From assembly GCF_001469875.2 (NCBI RefSeq), contig NZ_LOPW02000010.1, positions 593,924 through 657,923 on the forward strand: a stretch of DNA of 64,000 nt. The letters are read 5' to 3'. The stretch's first letter is position 1. The number at the start of each line of letters is the position of its first letter. The position numbers were made by a program, and so were the translations under genes. Under the pieces are notes generated by a model, which saw only the letters and a list, made by a program, of their open reading frames with translations, had not been told where the DNA came from and ran no database searches. The stretch comes from Haloferax marisrubri (GTDB lineage: Archaea; Halobacteriota; Halobacteria; Halobacteriales; Haloferacaceae). Shown here one piece after another: positions 1 through 8,404 of the stretch.

Positions 1-102
1 GCGATTCGGCTCCCGTCTCCCCATCTCGCCCCGATTTCCGCCTGCAAAACAATCATGAGGGAGATAGCAATCCACATTAACCCCGAATACAAACGTCGGG
101 TC

Positions 103-1344
103 ATGAGCCAATCGTACGTGATCGTCGGCGACGGTATCGCCGGGGCCTCAGCGGCTGAGACACTCCGCGAAGAGGAACCCGACGCCGACATCACCATCAT
201 CACGGACGAGGGCGAACCGCTGTACAACCGCATTCTCATCAAGGAATTCGCCAAGGGCAAACTGCCCGAGGCCCCCATCTCCATCCACGACGAGTCGTGG
301 TACGACGACCGCGACGTTGACCTCGAACTCAACACGCTCGTCACGGACATCGACCCCGAGGGCCACACCGTCACCGCCCACGACGGCACCGAGTACGACT
401 ACGACAAACTCCTCCTCGCCATCGGCGGCACGCCGACCCAACTCCCCGTCGAGAACTCCGACGCCGAGGGTATCCACCACTTCTGGACGTTCCAGGACGC
501 CCGCGACATCAAAGAGCACATCGAGGGCGCGGACAACTCCGTCGTCATCGGCGCGGGCCTGCTCGGCATCGACCTCGCGGCCATCACGGCCGCCCAAGAA
601 GTTGAGGGCAAGTACCTCATGCGCGGCAAGGCGTGGTGGCGCTACGCGCTCTCCGAGGAAGGCGCGGAAATCATCCACGAGGCGCTCCGCGAGCGCAACG
701 TCGAACCCGTCTTCGACTCCGGCGTCGACCACTTCGAGGTCGACGACGACGACCGCGTCACGACCGCCGTCGACCCCAACGGCGACCGCTACGACGCCGA
801 CTTCGTCGGCATCGCCATCGGCCTGAACTTCAACACGGAGATTCTCGGTGGCACCGACATCGAGTACGACAACGGCATCTACACGGACGAGTTCATGCGG
901 ACGAACCACGAGGACATCTTCGCGGCCGGTGACATCACCGAGTTCCACGACCTCATCCTCGGCGACCGCGCCCAGAACGGCGCGTGGGGCTCCGCCAAAG
1001 AGCAGGGCACCATCGCGGCCAAGAACATGGTCGACTACGGCTCCGAGGAGTTCCGCTGGGTCTCGTCGTACTCCATCACCCACTTCGACTTCCCGTTCCT
1101 CTCGTTCGGCCACCCGACGCTCGGCGACGACCACGTCGAGGCCAAGTACTCCGACACCGAGTGGCGGCGTCTCGCCATCAAGGACGGCAAAATCGTCGGC
1201 GGCGTCCTCATCGGCGACCTCTCGCCGCAGACGAAGTACAAGAAGCTCATGCGCGAACAGGTCGACGTGAGCGGTCAGAAGGAAGTCCTCGTCAAGCAGG
1301 ACTTCCAGCTCGACGACCTCGAAGGCGCGGCGGCAGAGCAGTAA
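103..1344 (+). CDS. FAD/NAD(P)-dependent pyridine nucleotide-disulfide oxidoreductase family protein
   Basis: This 413-residue protein has the layout of a two-dinucleotide-fold reductase. An FAD-binding GDGIAGASAAE motif lies at the extreme N terminus, a second Rossmann motif (GAGLLGIDLA) near residue 165, and the FAD-closing IFAAGDI motif near residue 285. It resembles the flavoprotein part of NirB-type nitrite reductases and rubredoxin/ferredoxin reductases, so it probably moves electrons between NAD(P)H and a small redox protein; the partner is not visible. No CxxC disulfide motif is present, which argues against a lipoamide- or thioredoxin-reductase role. The ATG at 103 is preferred over the in-frame upstream ATG at 55 because the flavin motif then starts five residues in, as is usual for the family. 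It stands alone on the plus strand. The family is secure and the substrate unknown. Confidence 0.8.
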   Translation: MSQSYVIVGDGIAGASAAETLREEEPDADITIITDEGEPLYNRILIKEFAKGKLPEAPISIHDESWYDDRDVDLELNTLVTDIDPEGHTVTAHDGTEYDYDKLLLAIGGTPTQLPVENSDAEGIHHFWTFQDARDIKEHIEGADNSVVIGAGLLGIDLAAITAAQEVEGKYLMRGKAWWRYALSEEGAEIIHEALRERNVEPVFDSGVDHFEVDDDDRVTTAVDPNGDRYDADFVGIAIGLNFNTEILGGTDIEYDNGIYTDEFMRTNHEDIFAAGDITEFHDLILGDRAQNGAWGSAKEQGTIAAKNMVDYGSEEFRWVSSYSITHFDFPFLSFGHPTLGDDHVEAKYSDTEWRRLAIKDGKIVGGVLIGDLSPQTKYKKLMREQVDVSGQKEVLVKQDFQLDDLEGAAAEQ

Positions 1345-1534
1345 CTCGGGACCCGTTCCCGCTGTTTTCACCCGGTCAGCCGCGTCTGCGCGTGTCCCGC
1401 CGAAAGTCGGCTCGCGCGCCGCGCCGCCCCCGGTTCGCGGTTCGCTCGCTCTCGTTTTGGCTCTCTTTCGTCCGGTGCACTCGACGTCCTCCAGTCAGCC
1501 TACTCTCTCGTCGTTCCACGCCCCGACGGCCAAA

Positions 1535-1543
1535 CATTTATCT
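1535..1543 (+). promoter_or_regulatory. TATA box of the small gene at 1567
   Basis: The sequence catttatct lies about 27 bases before the ATG at 1567, the spacing expected for a leaderless haloarchaeal transcript. The region from 1345 to 1534 upstream of it holds no gene that I can support. Confidence 0.5.
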
Positions 1544-1566
1544 CTATTCGTGGTGTGTGTTACCAC

Positions 1567-1806
1567 ATGTCATCTAAAGACGGACAGCCGCCGTCTTCGC
1601 CGGACGCCGTCACGCCACCGACCGTCGCTCCCGTCACCGACGTACCGCCGGGCGCTCGCGTCCATCACTTCGACGAGTTGAGCGAGCGGACCCAACACGC
1701 GCTCGCGACCGCTAGCCCCGCCGGCACGCTCGATATCGATACGACCACCTCGCGGCTCTCGCGGGGCGACATCGTGGTGTTCACCGACTACGTTCGCGTT
1801 CAGTAA
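1567..1806 (+). CDS. Small conserved haloarchaeal protein
   Basis: A 79-residue protein with a disordered Pro/Ser-rich start, then a conserved-looking core: a VHHFDELSERTQ stretch in the middle and GDIVVFTDYVRV at the end. This pattern recurs in short haloarchaeal proteins of unknown function (I associate it with DUF7979, from memory). It has no transmembrane segment or cysteine. The ATG at 1567 is favoured over the in-frame ATG at 1555 because a TATA element lies about 27 bases upstream. It is a single gene flanked by short non-coding gaps. No function is proposed. Confidence 0.6.
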   Translation: MSSKDGQPPSSPDAVTPPTVAPVTDVPPGARVHHFDELSERTQHALATASPAGTLDIDTTTSRLSRGDIVVFTDYVRVQ

Positions 1807-1935
1807 CGCCGTTCCACGTTCGTTCTCCACCGCTCGCGTTCTCAGCCGTCTCGGCCGCACCCGAGCCGCCGGTCTCTCGCTCGCGGACGGCCGGGACCGA
1901 AGTCGTTTTCCACGCGTCGCCGCCTATCGCCGGGT

Positions 1936-2358
1936 ATGGCAACAGGTGGCGGCCAAGGAACGATGACGCTCGCGTTCGAACTCTCCGCGCTCAAGCAGCT
2001 CGGCGACCCGAACGCGGCGTTTTCGGACGCCCGAACGTGGACGAAGTACATCGGCGTGGTGAGCGAGAAGCCGACCTACGTCGTGACGAACTTCACCCGG
2101 AAAGAGCGCATCCGGCAGGACTTCTTCTCCGGACCGCGCGGCGTCAAGGAGAGCCTCGAAAACGTGATGCGCCAGTTCGACACCGACCGGCACGTCTTCG
2201 TCGGCACGTCCGACGAGGACCGCGCGGTGGCCGAGGAGACCGGCTGGGAGTACCTCCCCGTCGAGGACGCCGCCGAGGCCGCCGAATGGGTGCTCGCCGG
2301 CGACGACGACGCCCCCGCCGACCCCTTCGAGGACGAGGGGCGCGACGACTGGCCTTAG
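1936..2358 (+). CDS. Conserved haloarchaeal protein (DUF7124-like)
   Basis: A 140-residue soluble acidic protein with no cysteines. The core includes FELSALKQLGDPNAAF and the region around TWTKYIGVVSEKPTYV, and it ends in an Asp/Glu-rich tail. The fold looks alpha/beta: strands IGVVS and YVVTNF followed by a helix, then HVFVGTS and a C-terminal helix, reminiscent of small Rossmann-like or response-regulator-like folds. It lies just upstream of mptA on the same strand with an 81-base gap, so read-through into mptA is possible. A second ATG at 1963 could also be the start. The function is unknown. Confidence 0.6.
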   Translation: MATGGGQGTMTLAFELSALKQLGDPNAAFSDARTWTKYIGVVSEKPTYVVTNFTRKERIRQDFFSGPRGVKESLENVMRQFDTDRHVFVGTSDEDRAVAEETGWEYLPVEDAAEAAEWVLAGDDDAPADPFEDEGRDDWP

Positions 2359-2439
2359 TCGGAGCACAGCGGGGCGTTCGCCCGCGATTCTGTTCCCCTA
2401 TCGAAAGCACTAATCAGCAACGGCACTTTTTATCCTTCG

Positions 2440-3366
2440 ATGAGTCACCAGTTGCCTGACGTACAGGCCTCCCAGCCGGACGTGACTGTCGGGCTGAGCC
2501 AGGTCGGCGTCACAGGCGTCGAGAAGCTCGTCAAGATCGCCCGCGACGGGAAGCGACCCCTCGTCTTGATGGCTGAGTTCGAGGTCTTCGTCGACCTCCC
2601 CGGCGGCCGCAAGGGCATCGACATGAGCCGAAATATGCAGGTCATCGACGAGGTCCTCGAAGCCGCCGTCTCCGAGCCGGCCTACCGCGTCGAGGACATG
2701 TGTGGCGACGCCGCCGAGCGCCTCCTCGCGAAACACGAGTACACGACGACCGCCGAGGTCAGCATGACCGCCGAACTCGTCGTCCGCGAGGACACCCCCG
2801 CCAGCGGACTCTCCACCCAGAGCACCGCACAGATTATCGCCAGCGCCACCGCGACCGACGAGGGAACCCGCGAGGAAATCGGCGCGGAAGTGGTCGGCAT
2901 GACCGTCTGCCCCTGCTCGCAGGGCATGTCCGCCTCCCGAGCCCGCGACGTGTTACAGGACCTCTCCGTGGACGACGACACCATCGAGGAGTTCCTCGAC
3001 AAGGTCCCACAGCCGGGTCACTCCCAGCGCGGCCACGCCACGCTCACCGTCGAGACGGAGGGCTCGCCGGAGGTCGACCTCATGGACCTCATCGACATCG
3101 CCCGCGACTCGATGTCGGCGCGCATCTACAACCTCGCGAAGCGCCCCGACGAGGACCACATGACCTACCACGCCCACGCGAACGCGAAGTTCGTCGAGGA
3201 CTGCGTCCGCTCGATGGCCGAGATGTCCATCGAGGCGCTCGACCACCTCGGCGACGACGCGGTGGTCCACATGAAACAGTCGAACGACGAGTCGATTCAC
3301 CAGCACAACGCGCACGCCGAGCGCGAGGTGACGCTGGGACAGCTCCGCGACGAACTCGACGCCTGA
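2440..3366 (+). CDS. mptA: GTP cyclohydrolase IV (MptA)
   Basis: MptA converts GTP to 7,8-dihydroneopterin 2',3'-cyclic phosphate, the first committed step of archaeal pterin synthesis. In Haloferax the product feeds tetrahydrofolate and also the 7-deazaguanine branch leading to archaeosine in tRNA. The 308-residue length fits the archaeal COG1469/FolE2-type family. Visible family marks are [15 protein letters not shown] near the start, [16 protein letters not shown] around residues 49-64, the [18 protein letters not shown] segment around 145-162 with conserved cysteines, and a His-rich C-terminal region ([14 protein letters not shown]). These proteins use a mononuclear metal rather than the zinc site of FolE. 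Its neighbours are unrelated, so it looks monocistronic. Confidence 0.93.
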   Translation: MSHQLPDVQASQPDVTVGLSQVGVTGVEKLVKIARDGKRPLVLMAEFEVFVDLPGGRKGIDMSRNMQVIDEVLEAAVSEPAYRVEDMCGDAAERLLAKHEYTTTAEVSMTAELVVREDTPASGLSTQSTAQIIASATATDEGTREEIGAEVVGMTVCPCSQGMSASRARDVLQDLSVDDDTIEEFLDKVPQPGHSQRGHATLTVETEGSPEVDLMDLIDIARDSMSARIYNLAKRPDEDHMTYHAHANAKFVEDCVRSMAEMSIEALDHLGDDAVVHMKQSNDESIHQHNAHAEREVTLGQLRDELDA

Positions 3367-3411
3367 ACGGGACCGCAACCCGGACCCGACCGTTTTCTCT
3401 TTCCGAGTCGC

Positions 3412-4215
3412 CTACAGCGGGAGCGGTGCCGCTTCCTCCCAGCGCGGGTCGAACGTCTCTCGCAGGTTCGCCGCGAACTCGGGGTCTTTCAGGTCTATCA
3501 TGGCGAACGCCTGTCCGGGGTTGAGGGGGTTCGGCACCTCGATGCAGACCTCCACGTCGTCGATGAGGTTGAACACGCCCGTGACGTTCTCCGCGGTCCG
3601 CACGTGGAAGTTCTCCGCGCTCGACAGCCGGTCCATGTAGCTCTGGCCGACGCTCTCGGGGAGGCTGTCGACGAGGCCGGGCGACATGAGCATCGAAACC
3701 TCGACTCCGCGGTCGAGGGCGGCCTCCAGTTCGTCGACGACGAGGTCGCCGACGGCGTCGAGGTCGAACTGCGGCGAGGGCGTCCCGGCGACCATCACGA
3801 GCGAGTCGTCGGCCGCCGCGAGTCGCTCGACGAGCAGGTCGATGGTCTCGTCCGCGCCGACCGCGGCCGTCCAGAACTGGTCGTGGACCGGCTCCGCGGC
3901 GTCGAGTTCGTCGGTCAGTTCGGCGACGACGTTTTCGTACTGCTCGGCCTTCTCGGCCAGCTCTTGGCGCTTCGATTCGAGCAGGCGGTCGAGCGCCGTG
4001 TCGGGCTCGACGGCGACGTACTTCTTCGGCCGGCTGGCCGCCTGACTCCGGATGAGGTGGTACTGTTCGAGGCTGTTCAGCACGTCGTAAACGCGGCCCA
4101 TGGGCACGTCGCTGGCGCGCGATAACTCCTTGGCCGTCGTCGCCCCCGTTCGCAGGAGCGCGCGGTAGGCCCGGGCTTCGTACTCGGATAACCCGAGGTC
4201 TCGCAGACTGGTCAT
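3412..4215 (-). CDS. TrmB-family transcriptional regulator
   Basis: This 267-residue protein has an N-terminal winged helix typical of TrmB/Bacillus-type sugar regulators: LGLSEYEARAYRALL, then TTAKELSRASDVPMGRVYD as the recognition helix. A coiled linker (LESKRQELAEKAEQYENV) follows, then a C-terminal effector-binding phospholipase-D-like half. The family controls carbohydrate, redox or central metabolism genes, and the ligand cannot be read from the sequence. The ATG at 4215 is preferred; a TTG in frame at 4248 would add 11 residues but runs into a dyad at 4242-4260 that looks like an operator. It lies 74 bases downstream of the DUF255 gene on the same strand. Confidence 0.85.
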   Translation of the reverse strand: MTSLRDLGLSEYEARAYRALLRTGATTAKELSRASDVPMGRVYDVLNSLEQYHLIRSQAASRPKKYVAVEPDTALDRLLESKRQELAEKAEQYENVVAELTDELDAAEPVHDQFWTAAVGADETIDLLVERLAAADDSLVMVAGTPSPQFDLDAVGDLVVDELEAALDRGVEVSMLMSPGLVDSLPESVGQSYMDRLSSAENFHVRTAENVTGVFNLIDDVEVCIEVPNPLNPGQAFAMIDLKDPEFAANLRETFDPRWEEAAPLPL

Positions 4216-4241
4216 GCACCGTCCGTCACGTTTCTCCTTGA

Positions 4242-4260
4242 TAAACAAACCGGATGTTTA
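4242..4260 (-). promoter_or_regulatory. Candidate operator dyad upstream of the TrmB-type regulator
   Basis: The plus strand shows TAAACA, a 7-base spacer, then TGTTTA, a perfect 6-bp dyad. It sits 27-45 bases upstream of the regulator's ATG (minus strand), where the core promoter should be. TrmB proteins often bind short palindromes next to their own promoter, so autoregulation is the simplest reading. This is inference from position and symmetry only. Confidence 0.35.
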
Positions 4261-4289
4261 CACCCGCCTTCGGTTGCCGACGGTCGCGG

Positions 4290-5948
4290 TCAGGCGTCGG
4301 GCGTGACTGAGGAGACCGCCTGCATCAACTCCTCGGGAGTGGTTGCTTCCACCTTCGTCTCGCCGGCGCTGACGCGCGCGGTCCCGTCGGCGAGGTCGTC
4401 GGCGTCGGCGTCGGGAACCACGAGCGCCTCGTGGTCCGCGACGCGAAGCGCCGCCCGGTGGAGGTCGGAGCCGACGCCGTCGTTGAGTTCGACGAGAAGC
4501 GGGTCGCGGAGCAGGCGCGCCGCCGCGGTCCCGTAGGCGGCGACCTGCACGCCGATGCGGTCCCACGCGCCAGCGAACGCGGCGATGGTCTCCTGTGCCA
4601 CCTCGCGGTAGCGCTCGTCGCCCGTGAGCGCCGCGAGGTCGAGCAGCGCGTTCGCCATCTCCACGTTCCCGTCGAGCGGGCGGAGCGGCGACGACAGGAG
4701 CGCCTCGCCGCTCGCGGGGCCGTCGAGGAACGAGCCCTCGTCGAACAGTTCGTCGATGGCGGCGTCGGCGGCGTCGGCGGCGAAGTCTAGAAGCGGGTCG
4801 CCCGCCACCGATTCGTCGCCCAGTACCTGCCGGGCGCGGCAGGCGGCGGCGACCACGCGCGCCTGGTCTTCGAGCAGGAGCGTCTCGCCCGCGTCGCCGC
4901 CGGACCGGAAGTGAGTCACGACGCCGTCGTCCACGAGGTCCTCGGCGACGCGAGCGAGCGCGCGAGAGCCGAACTCGCGGGCCCGCTCGTCGTCGGTGAG
5001 CCCCGCCAGCACCAACAGCGCGTCCGCGGCGAGGGCGTTGCCGCCGGCGTACACCGTGAGGTCGGTCCGCGGGCCGGGGGCGTTGTCGCGGCCCTCCTTG
5101 CCCAGGAGGTAGTAGTCCGTCCCCGCGGCGGGACCCATGCTCCCCGCGAAGCCGGTTCCCGTCCACAGCGAGTCGACGAGGAACTCGGCGGTTCCCGCGG
5201 CCGGGTCGAGGTAGGCGTCCTCGCCGGTGTAGCGGTAGCCGTTGGCGAACGCCCGCAGGAGCGCGGCGTTCGATTCGAGCGTCTTCTCGCGGTTCGGCTT
5301 CGACCACGCGGCGTCGTCGGCGTAGCGGAAGAAGCCGCCCTCGACGGGGTCGTACAGGCCGTCGCGAATCGCGTCGAGCGACCGGAGCGCCCGGCTTCGG
5401 TCGCGCTTCAGCGCGAACTCGACGGTCCGCGGGAGCGGGAACTTCGCGGCGTCGCCCCAGCCGCCGTGAGCCTCGTCGAAGGTGACTTCCAACTGGCCGG
5501 CGAGGTGCGACTCGATTCGGGGGGAAACCTCGCCAGCGGGAGGGAGGTCGCCTCTGAGCGCCCGCGGGAGACGGCCGGCGTCAGCGCCCTTCTTCTCCCA
5601 CACTTCGCGCACGCGGTCGATGACCTGCCGCATGCCGTCGGGGCCGATGAACGTCGCGCCCGTGATGGGGTGGCCGTCGGGCGCGAGGAAGACGGTCGAG
5701 GGGAAGCCGCCCATGTTGTACCGCTCGCGGATACGCGGTTGGCGGTCCACGTTCACCCGAATCGGAACGAAGCCGTCGTTGAGGTTCGCCGCGATTCGCG
5801 GCTCCGCGTACGTCTCGGCGTCCATCTCGTGACAGTCCTCGCACCACGTCGCCGACAGCGACAGCAGAATCGGCTTGTCCGCCGCTCGCGCCTCGGCGAA
5901 CGCGTCGGGACCCCACTCTCGCCATTCGACGCGCGTCTCGTCGGTCAT
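4290..5948 (-). CDS. DUF255/YyaL-type thioredoxin-domain protein
   Basis: A 552-residue two-part protein. Residues about 1-125 form a thioredoxin-like DUF255 domain with the active-site motif SATWCEDCHEMD and the conserved GGFPSTVFLAPDG segment. The rest is an alpha/alpha barrel like N-acylglucosamine epimerases or glycosidases, with the FFRYADDAAWSKPNREK signature. The architecture matches bacterial YyaL and eukaryotic SPATA20, usually about 650-700 residues, so this copy is on the short side. The biochemical role of the family is unsettled. The ATG at 5948 places the thioredoxin fold at the N terminus; an in-frame upstream start at 5999 would add 17 unconserved residues. It is followed on the same strand by the TrmB-type regulator. 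Confidence 0.85.
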   Translation of the reverse strand: MTDETRVEWREWGPDAFAEARAADKPILLSLSATWCEDCHEMDAETYAEPRIAANLNDGFVPIRVNVDRQPRIRERYNMGGFPSTVFLAPDGHPITGATFIGPDGMRQVIDRVREVWEKKGADAGRLPRALRGDLPPAGEVSPRIESHLAGQLEVTFDEAHGGWGDAAKFPLPRTVEFALKRDRSRALRSLDAIRDGLYDPVEGGFFRYADDAAWSKPNREKTLESNAALLRAFANGYRYTGEDAYLDPAAGTAEFLVDSLWTGTGFAGSMGPAAGTDYYLLGKEGRDNAPGPRTDLTVYAGGNALAADALLVLAGLTDDERAREFGSRALARVAEDLVDDGVVTHFRSGGDAGETLLLEDQARVVAAACRARQVLGDESVAGDPLLDFAADAADAAIDELFDEGSFLDGPASGEALLSSPLRPLDGNVEMANALLDLAALTGDERYREVAQETIAAFAGAWDRIGVQVAAYGTAAARLLRDPLLVELNDGVGSDLHRAALRVADHEALVVPDADADDLADGTARVSAGETKVEATTPEELMQAVSSVTPDA

Positions 5949-6119
5949 GTCCACCCATCCGCGGTGGACGCGGGTAAGCGCTTCGAGCCCTCGTGGCACG
6001 ACCGGTCGCCGTCGGCGGGTCGCGCGAGTTCCTCGACGGCCGTCGCGGACGGATTCGGGAGCCCGGCGCGCCGCGGGCGGGACAAAAGGGCTATGGGCCG
6101 CGACCCGGTAGTGTCGCCC

Positions 6120-6707
6120 ATGCGAACGCGCACGCTGATGGCGCTCTTGCTCCTCATCCCCCTCTCCGACGCGTTGCTACTCGTGGTCGTCGCGCAGTAC
6201 ATCAACCTCGTGCCGACCGTCGCGCTCGTCGTCCTGACCGGGCTCGTCGGGATGCTCATCGTCCGCGCCGAGGGGCGACACACCCTCAGAAGCCTCCAGT
6301 CGAAGTTCGCCGGGGGCGACCTCCCGACGAACGAGGTCATGGACGGCGGCCTGCTCATCGCCGCGGGCGCGTTCCTCCTCACGCCGGGGCTCGTCACCGA
6401 CACCATCGGCTTCCTGCTCGCCATCCCGGTGACTCGGTACCCCATCCGCGAGGTGCTCAAGCGCTTCGTCGTCAAGCCGTACCTCGACAAGCGCGCCGAC
6501 GGCTTCGTCACCGGCAACGTCTGGACGACCGGCTTCCCGCAGGGCGACTTCGGTCCCGGCGGCCCCGGTGGACCCGGTGGCTCGCCCGGCCCGAGCGGTG
6601 GAAGCGGTTCGGGCGGAAGCGGCGGGAGCGGTAGTAGTAGCGGCGGTGACGGCGTCTACGACGCCGACCCCGACTCCTACCGGTTCGACGGCAAAGACTC
6701 CGAGTAA
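6120..6707 (+). CDS. fxsA: FxsA family membrane protein
   Basis: A 195-residue integral membrane protein of the FxsA family (in E. coli its overproduction relieves exclusion of phage T7 by the F plasmid). There are hydrophobic segments at about 5-25, 29-45 and 72-100, with the conserved loop EGRHTLRSLQSKFAGG between the second and third and PGLVTDTIGFLLAIP inside the last. The C-terminal 50 residues are a low-complexity Gly/Ser/Pro tail, not part of the family fold and probably disordered in the cytoplasm. The ATG at 6120 starts directly at the first membrane helix; the much longer open frame upstream is antisense to the DUF255 gene and is not coding. It is the last chromosomal gene before tRNA-Ile. 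Confidence 0.85.
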   Translation: MRTRTLMALLLLIPLSDALLLVVVAQYINLVPTVALVVLTGLVGMLIVRAEGRHTLRSLQSKFAGGDLPTNEVMDGGLLIAAGAFLLTPGLVTDTIGFLLAIPVTRYPIREVLKRFVVKPYLDKRADGFVTGNVWTTGFPQGDFGPGGPGGPGGSPGPSGGSGSGGSGGSGSSSGGDGVYDADPDSYRFDGKDSE

Positions 6708-6850
6708 CGCGTCGGTTCTCTTCTCGTATCGGTTCTCGTCGGCGGTTGCACGTGCGTAGCCGCCCGATTCGCTCGCGGTTCGAGTCCCGCAATCGACCGA
6801 CGGCGACGACATTCACTAACACGCACCAACGCGCCTCCGAAAAGAAAGTC

Positions 6851-6858
6851 TTAAAATC
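6851..6858 (+). promoter_or_regulatory. TATA box for tRNA-Ile
   Basis: The AT-rich element cttaaaat lies 33-40 bases before the mature tRNA 5' end in an otherwise GC-rich context, a normal position for a haloarchaeal tRNA promoter with a short 5' leader. Confidence 0.5.
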
Positions 6859-6890
6859 AACAGCGCACAACGAGTGAATGCGCTTACCTG

Positions 6891-6964
6891 GGCCAATAGC
6901 TCAGTCAGGTTGAGCGCTCGGCTGATAACCGGGAGGCCCGCGGTTCAAATCCGCGTTGGCCCAT
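6891..6964 (+). tRNA. tRNA-Ile (anticodon GAU)
   Basis: A 74-base cloverleaf with no intron. The acceptor stem pairs GGGCCAA with TTGGCCC, the D-arm is GCTC/GAGC, the anticodon stem is CTCGG/CCGGG with loop CTGATAA (anticodon GAT at 6925-6927), and the T-arm is CGCGG-TTCAAAT-CCGCG followed by a single discriminator A. CCA is not encoded. The last 13 bases (6952-6964) are repeated exactly at 15628-15640, which identifies the gene as the integration target of the element that follows. A near-perfect hairpin follows the gene at about 6971-6995. Confidence 0.97.
6952..6964 (+). repeat. attL core (3' end of tRNA-Ile)
   Basis: Thirteen bases CCGCGTTGGCCCA shared exactly with 15628-15640. This copy completes the functional tRNA. 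Beyond the core, bases 6986-7041 also resemble 15662-15719 at the same distance from the repeat (about two thirds identical by eye). Confidence 0.9.
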
Positions 6965-7134
6965 CCAAAATTTACTCGGCACCTTGCCGAAGTAAATTGG
7001 GCTTCATGGCTCCCCAGCCACCCAGATTCTGACGATAACCAAAATCGAGAGAGGGTTCTCTCGCGTCAACTCAACAAGTATCCTACCGCACCCCCACTAC
7101 GTACAGCGATTAGTTTAGCCGGGGGTGAGTTCGC

Positions 7135-7371
7135 GTGGCGGTGAGACTCGCCAAGGCCGCTCAGAAAAAGCGGTGTCTCTACTGCGACTCTCACGTCACT
7201 CACGACTTCCGCCGCGTCTACGGAGATAGTGACGACCGCGCGCACCGCTGTCGCGAGTGCGACACGCTGGTTCGCCTGCAGCGCGGCTCCGCGGGCGGGC
7301 TCGACGTTCCCATCCCCGACCCGCAAGAAGCGCCCGGTCGCCACGGCGGTAATCCCGAGCGGTGGTCCTGA
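7135..7371 (+). CDS. Small zinc-finger protein, first gene of the element operon
   Basis: A 78-residue basic protein with two cysteine pairs: RCLYCDSHVTHDF near residue 14 and HRCRECDTLVRLQRG near residue 38. Together they form a compact CxxC/CxxC zinc ribbon with intervening histidines. Such proteins are common on haloarchaeal plasmids and proviruses, where they may bind DNA or act as partners of larger proteins. The start is GTG at 7135; a second GTG at 7141 is equally possible. The stop codon overlaps the next ATG by one base (TGATG), so the two genes are translationally coupled. The open frame at 6956-7144 just upstream overlaps the tRNA and is not counted as a gene. Confidence 0.65.
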   Translation: MAVRLAKAAQKKRCLYCDSHVTHDFRRVYGDSDDRAHRCRECDTLVRLQRGSAGGLDVPIPDPQEAPGRHGGNPERWS

Positions 7372-7835
7372 TGGGGATCGCTCCATCGAAGCGCGCGGGC
7401 AATACAGTCGAAGCCACGCTTCTCCAGCGCCACCCCGACTTTCGGTACGTCTCCGACGAGACTGCCGAGCACCACGACGCCGTTACCGTCTCACTCGTCG
7501 CTCCGAGTCGACAGCTGCCGTTCGTCGGGATCTGTCTTCTCGAGACCGGGACCGTCGTGGAGATCAAGAGCGCGATGGTCGTCTACGGCGAGGATCAGCG
7601 CCGCGGTCGGTTCCTGATTCGACAGAGCCAGCACGACCATCTCCTCGAGGAAGCTGGCGTCTATCTCTTCGCCGTCTGCGCGCCGACTCCCGCGCGCGAC
7701 ATCATCGCCGCGAAGATCGTCCCCGCGACCCTCGTTGACGAGTTCGATTTCTCGTGGATCGACCGGGACGCGCGCTCAAGCTACGCGCAGTTCGCCTGGT
7801 CGCGCGTGTTCTCGCCCGACGAGGTGGAACGATGA
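7371..7835 (+). CDS. Possible PD-(D/E)XK-fold nuclease-like protein of the element
   Basis: A 154-residue protein. The central segment reads like the core of a restriction-type nuclease fold: an acidic residue in ETGTVVEIKSAMV (with the E-x-K signature near residue 66), followed by RRGRFLIRQSQHDHLLEEAG and the strand VYLFAVCA, the order seen in archaeal Holliday-junction resolvases and related small nucleases. An upstream conserved acid would be needed to complete the site; D53 or E62 could serve, so the assignment is tentative. The ATG at 7371 overlaps the preceding stop; an in-frame GTG at 7362 is less likely. Its own stop overlaps the next gene (ATGA). The role would be DNA processing by the element, which is inference. 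Confidence 0.5.
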   Translation: MGIAPSKRAGNTVEATLLQRHPDFRYVSDETAEHHDAVTVSLVAPSRQLPFVGICLLETGTVVEIKSAMVVYGEDQRRGRFLIRQSQHDHLLEEAGVYLFAVCAPTPARDIIAAKIVPATLVDEFDFSWIDRDARSSYAQFAWSRVFSPDEVER

Positions 7836-8404
7836 CCCGCCTGCGTGGGACGTACTTCGCACGATTGACCAACGGGGTTGCGACACCGCCGCGGTCCGCG
7901 TCCGTCTTCGCTGTCGTGCGCGATGCACCCGAATGGGTCGAAGAGATCACCGATCGGAACCTGCCGGTCCTCGCGCCGCCGAAGCGACTCGAGACAGCTC
8001 GTAACCGAGTCGAATCGACCGCCGAGGATGATCGGGTAGACGATCCCGCGCTTGTCGCGTGGAACTCGGTCAACTTCGAAGCGCAGTATCGTCGCCACCT
8101 TTCGCGTGGCGGCGCTCGTGAGGTTCTCACCACGTTAGTCGAGACAGTCGAACATCGGCCCGTCTGGGTCGTCTCGTGGCGCTCTCGTGCCGACGTGGAC
8201 CATCGCTCCGTTCTCCTCGAAGAACTCCGTGAGCGGGCGGAGATTGGTCCCTGCGAGCCCGGTGATCATCGATGGTCGCGCGGCCCGGTCCCGACGACTA
8301 TCGTTTGCGGTCGCTGCGGGTACGACTCGACGAGCCTCGCGACCGGGCAACTGGCGCAGGATGTGGAGATTCCCGCGCGACTTTCCGGTGGTGCTCGACG
8401 GTGA
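7832..8404 (+). CDS. DUF488-like protein with C-terminal zinc motif
   Basis: A 190-residue protein. The order of elements, TYFARLTNG at the start, WNSVNFEAQYRRHLS in the middle and RPVWVVSWRSRADVDHRSVLLEEL later, follows the DUF488 family, whose members have the pattern Y..F and a late C/D-H-R motif. The family has no settled biochemical role but recurs on mobile DNA. Unusually, a C-terminal zinc-binding segment (CEPGDHRWSRG, then CGRCGYDS) is added after the DUF488-like core. The ATG at 7832 overlaps the upstream stop by four bases and the gene ends in a GTGA overlap with the next, so all four genes of this operon are coupled. Confidence 0.5.
   Translation: MTRLRGTYFARLTNGVATPPRSASVFAVVRDAPEWVEEITDRNLPVLAPPKRLETARNRVESTAEDDRVDDPALVAWNSVNFEAQYRRHLSRGGAREVLTTLVETVEHRPVWVVSWRSRADVDHRSVLLEELRERAEIGPCEPGDHRWSRGPVPTTIVCGRCGYDSTSLATGQLAQDVEIPARLSGGARR

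Noticed and set aside
1-102. Upstream start of the oxidoreductase at 55
   Set aside because: The extra 16 residues precede a flavin-binding strand that in the family starts at the N terminus, so ATG 103 is preferred.
4911-6707. 598-residue plus-strand protein ending in FxsA
   Set aside because: The first 400 codons are antisense to the DUF255 gene and of shadow composition; FxsA starts at 6120.
6956-7144. 62-residue plus-strand frame starting in the tRNA
   Set aside because: It overlaps the tRNA 3' end and the hairpin after it, and the encoded residues have no pattern. The region is attachment-site DNA.
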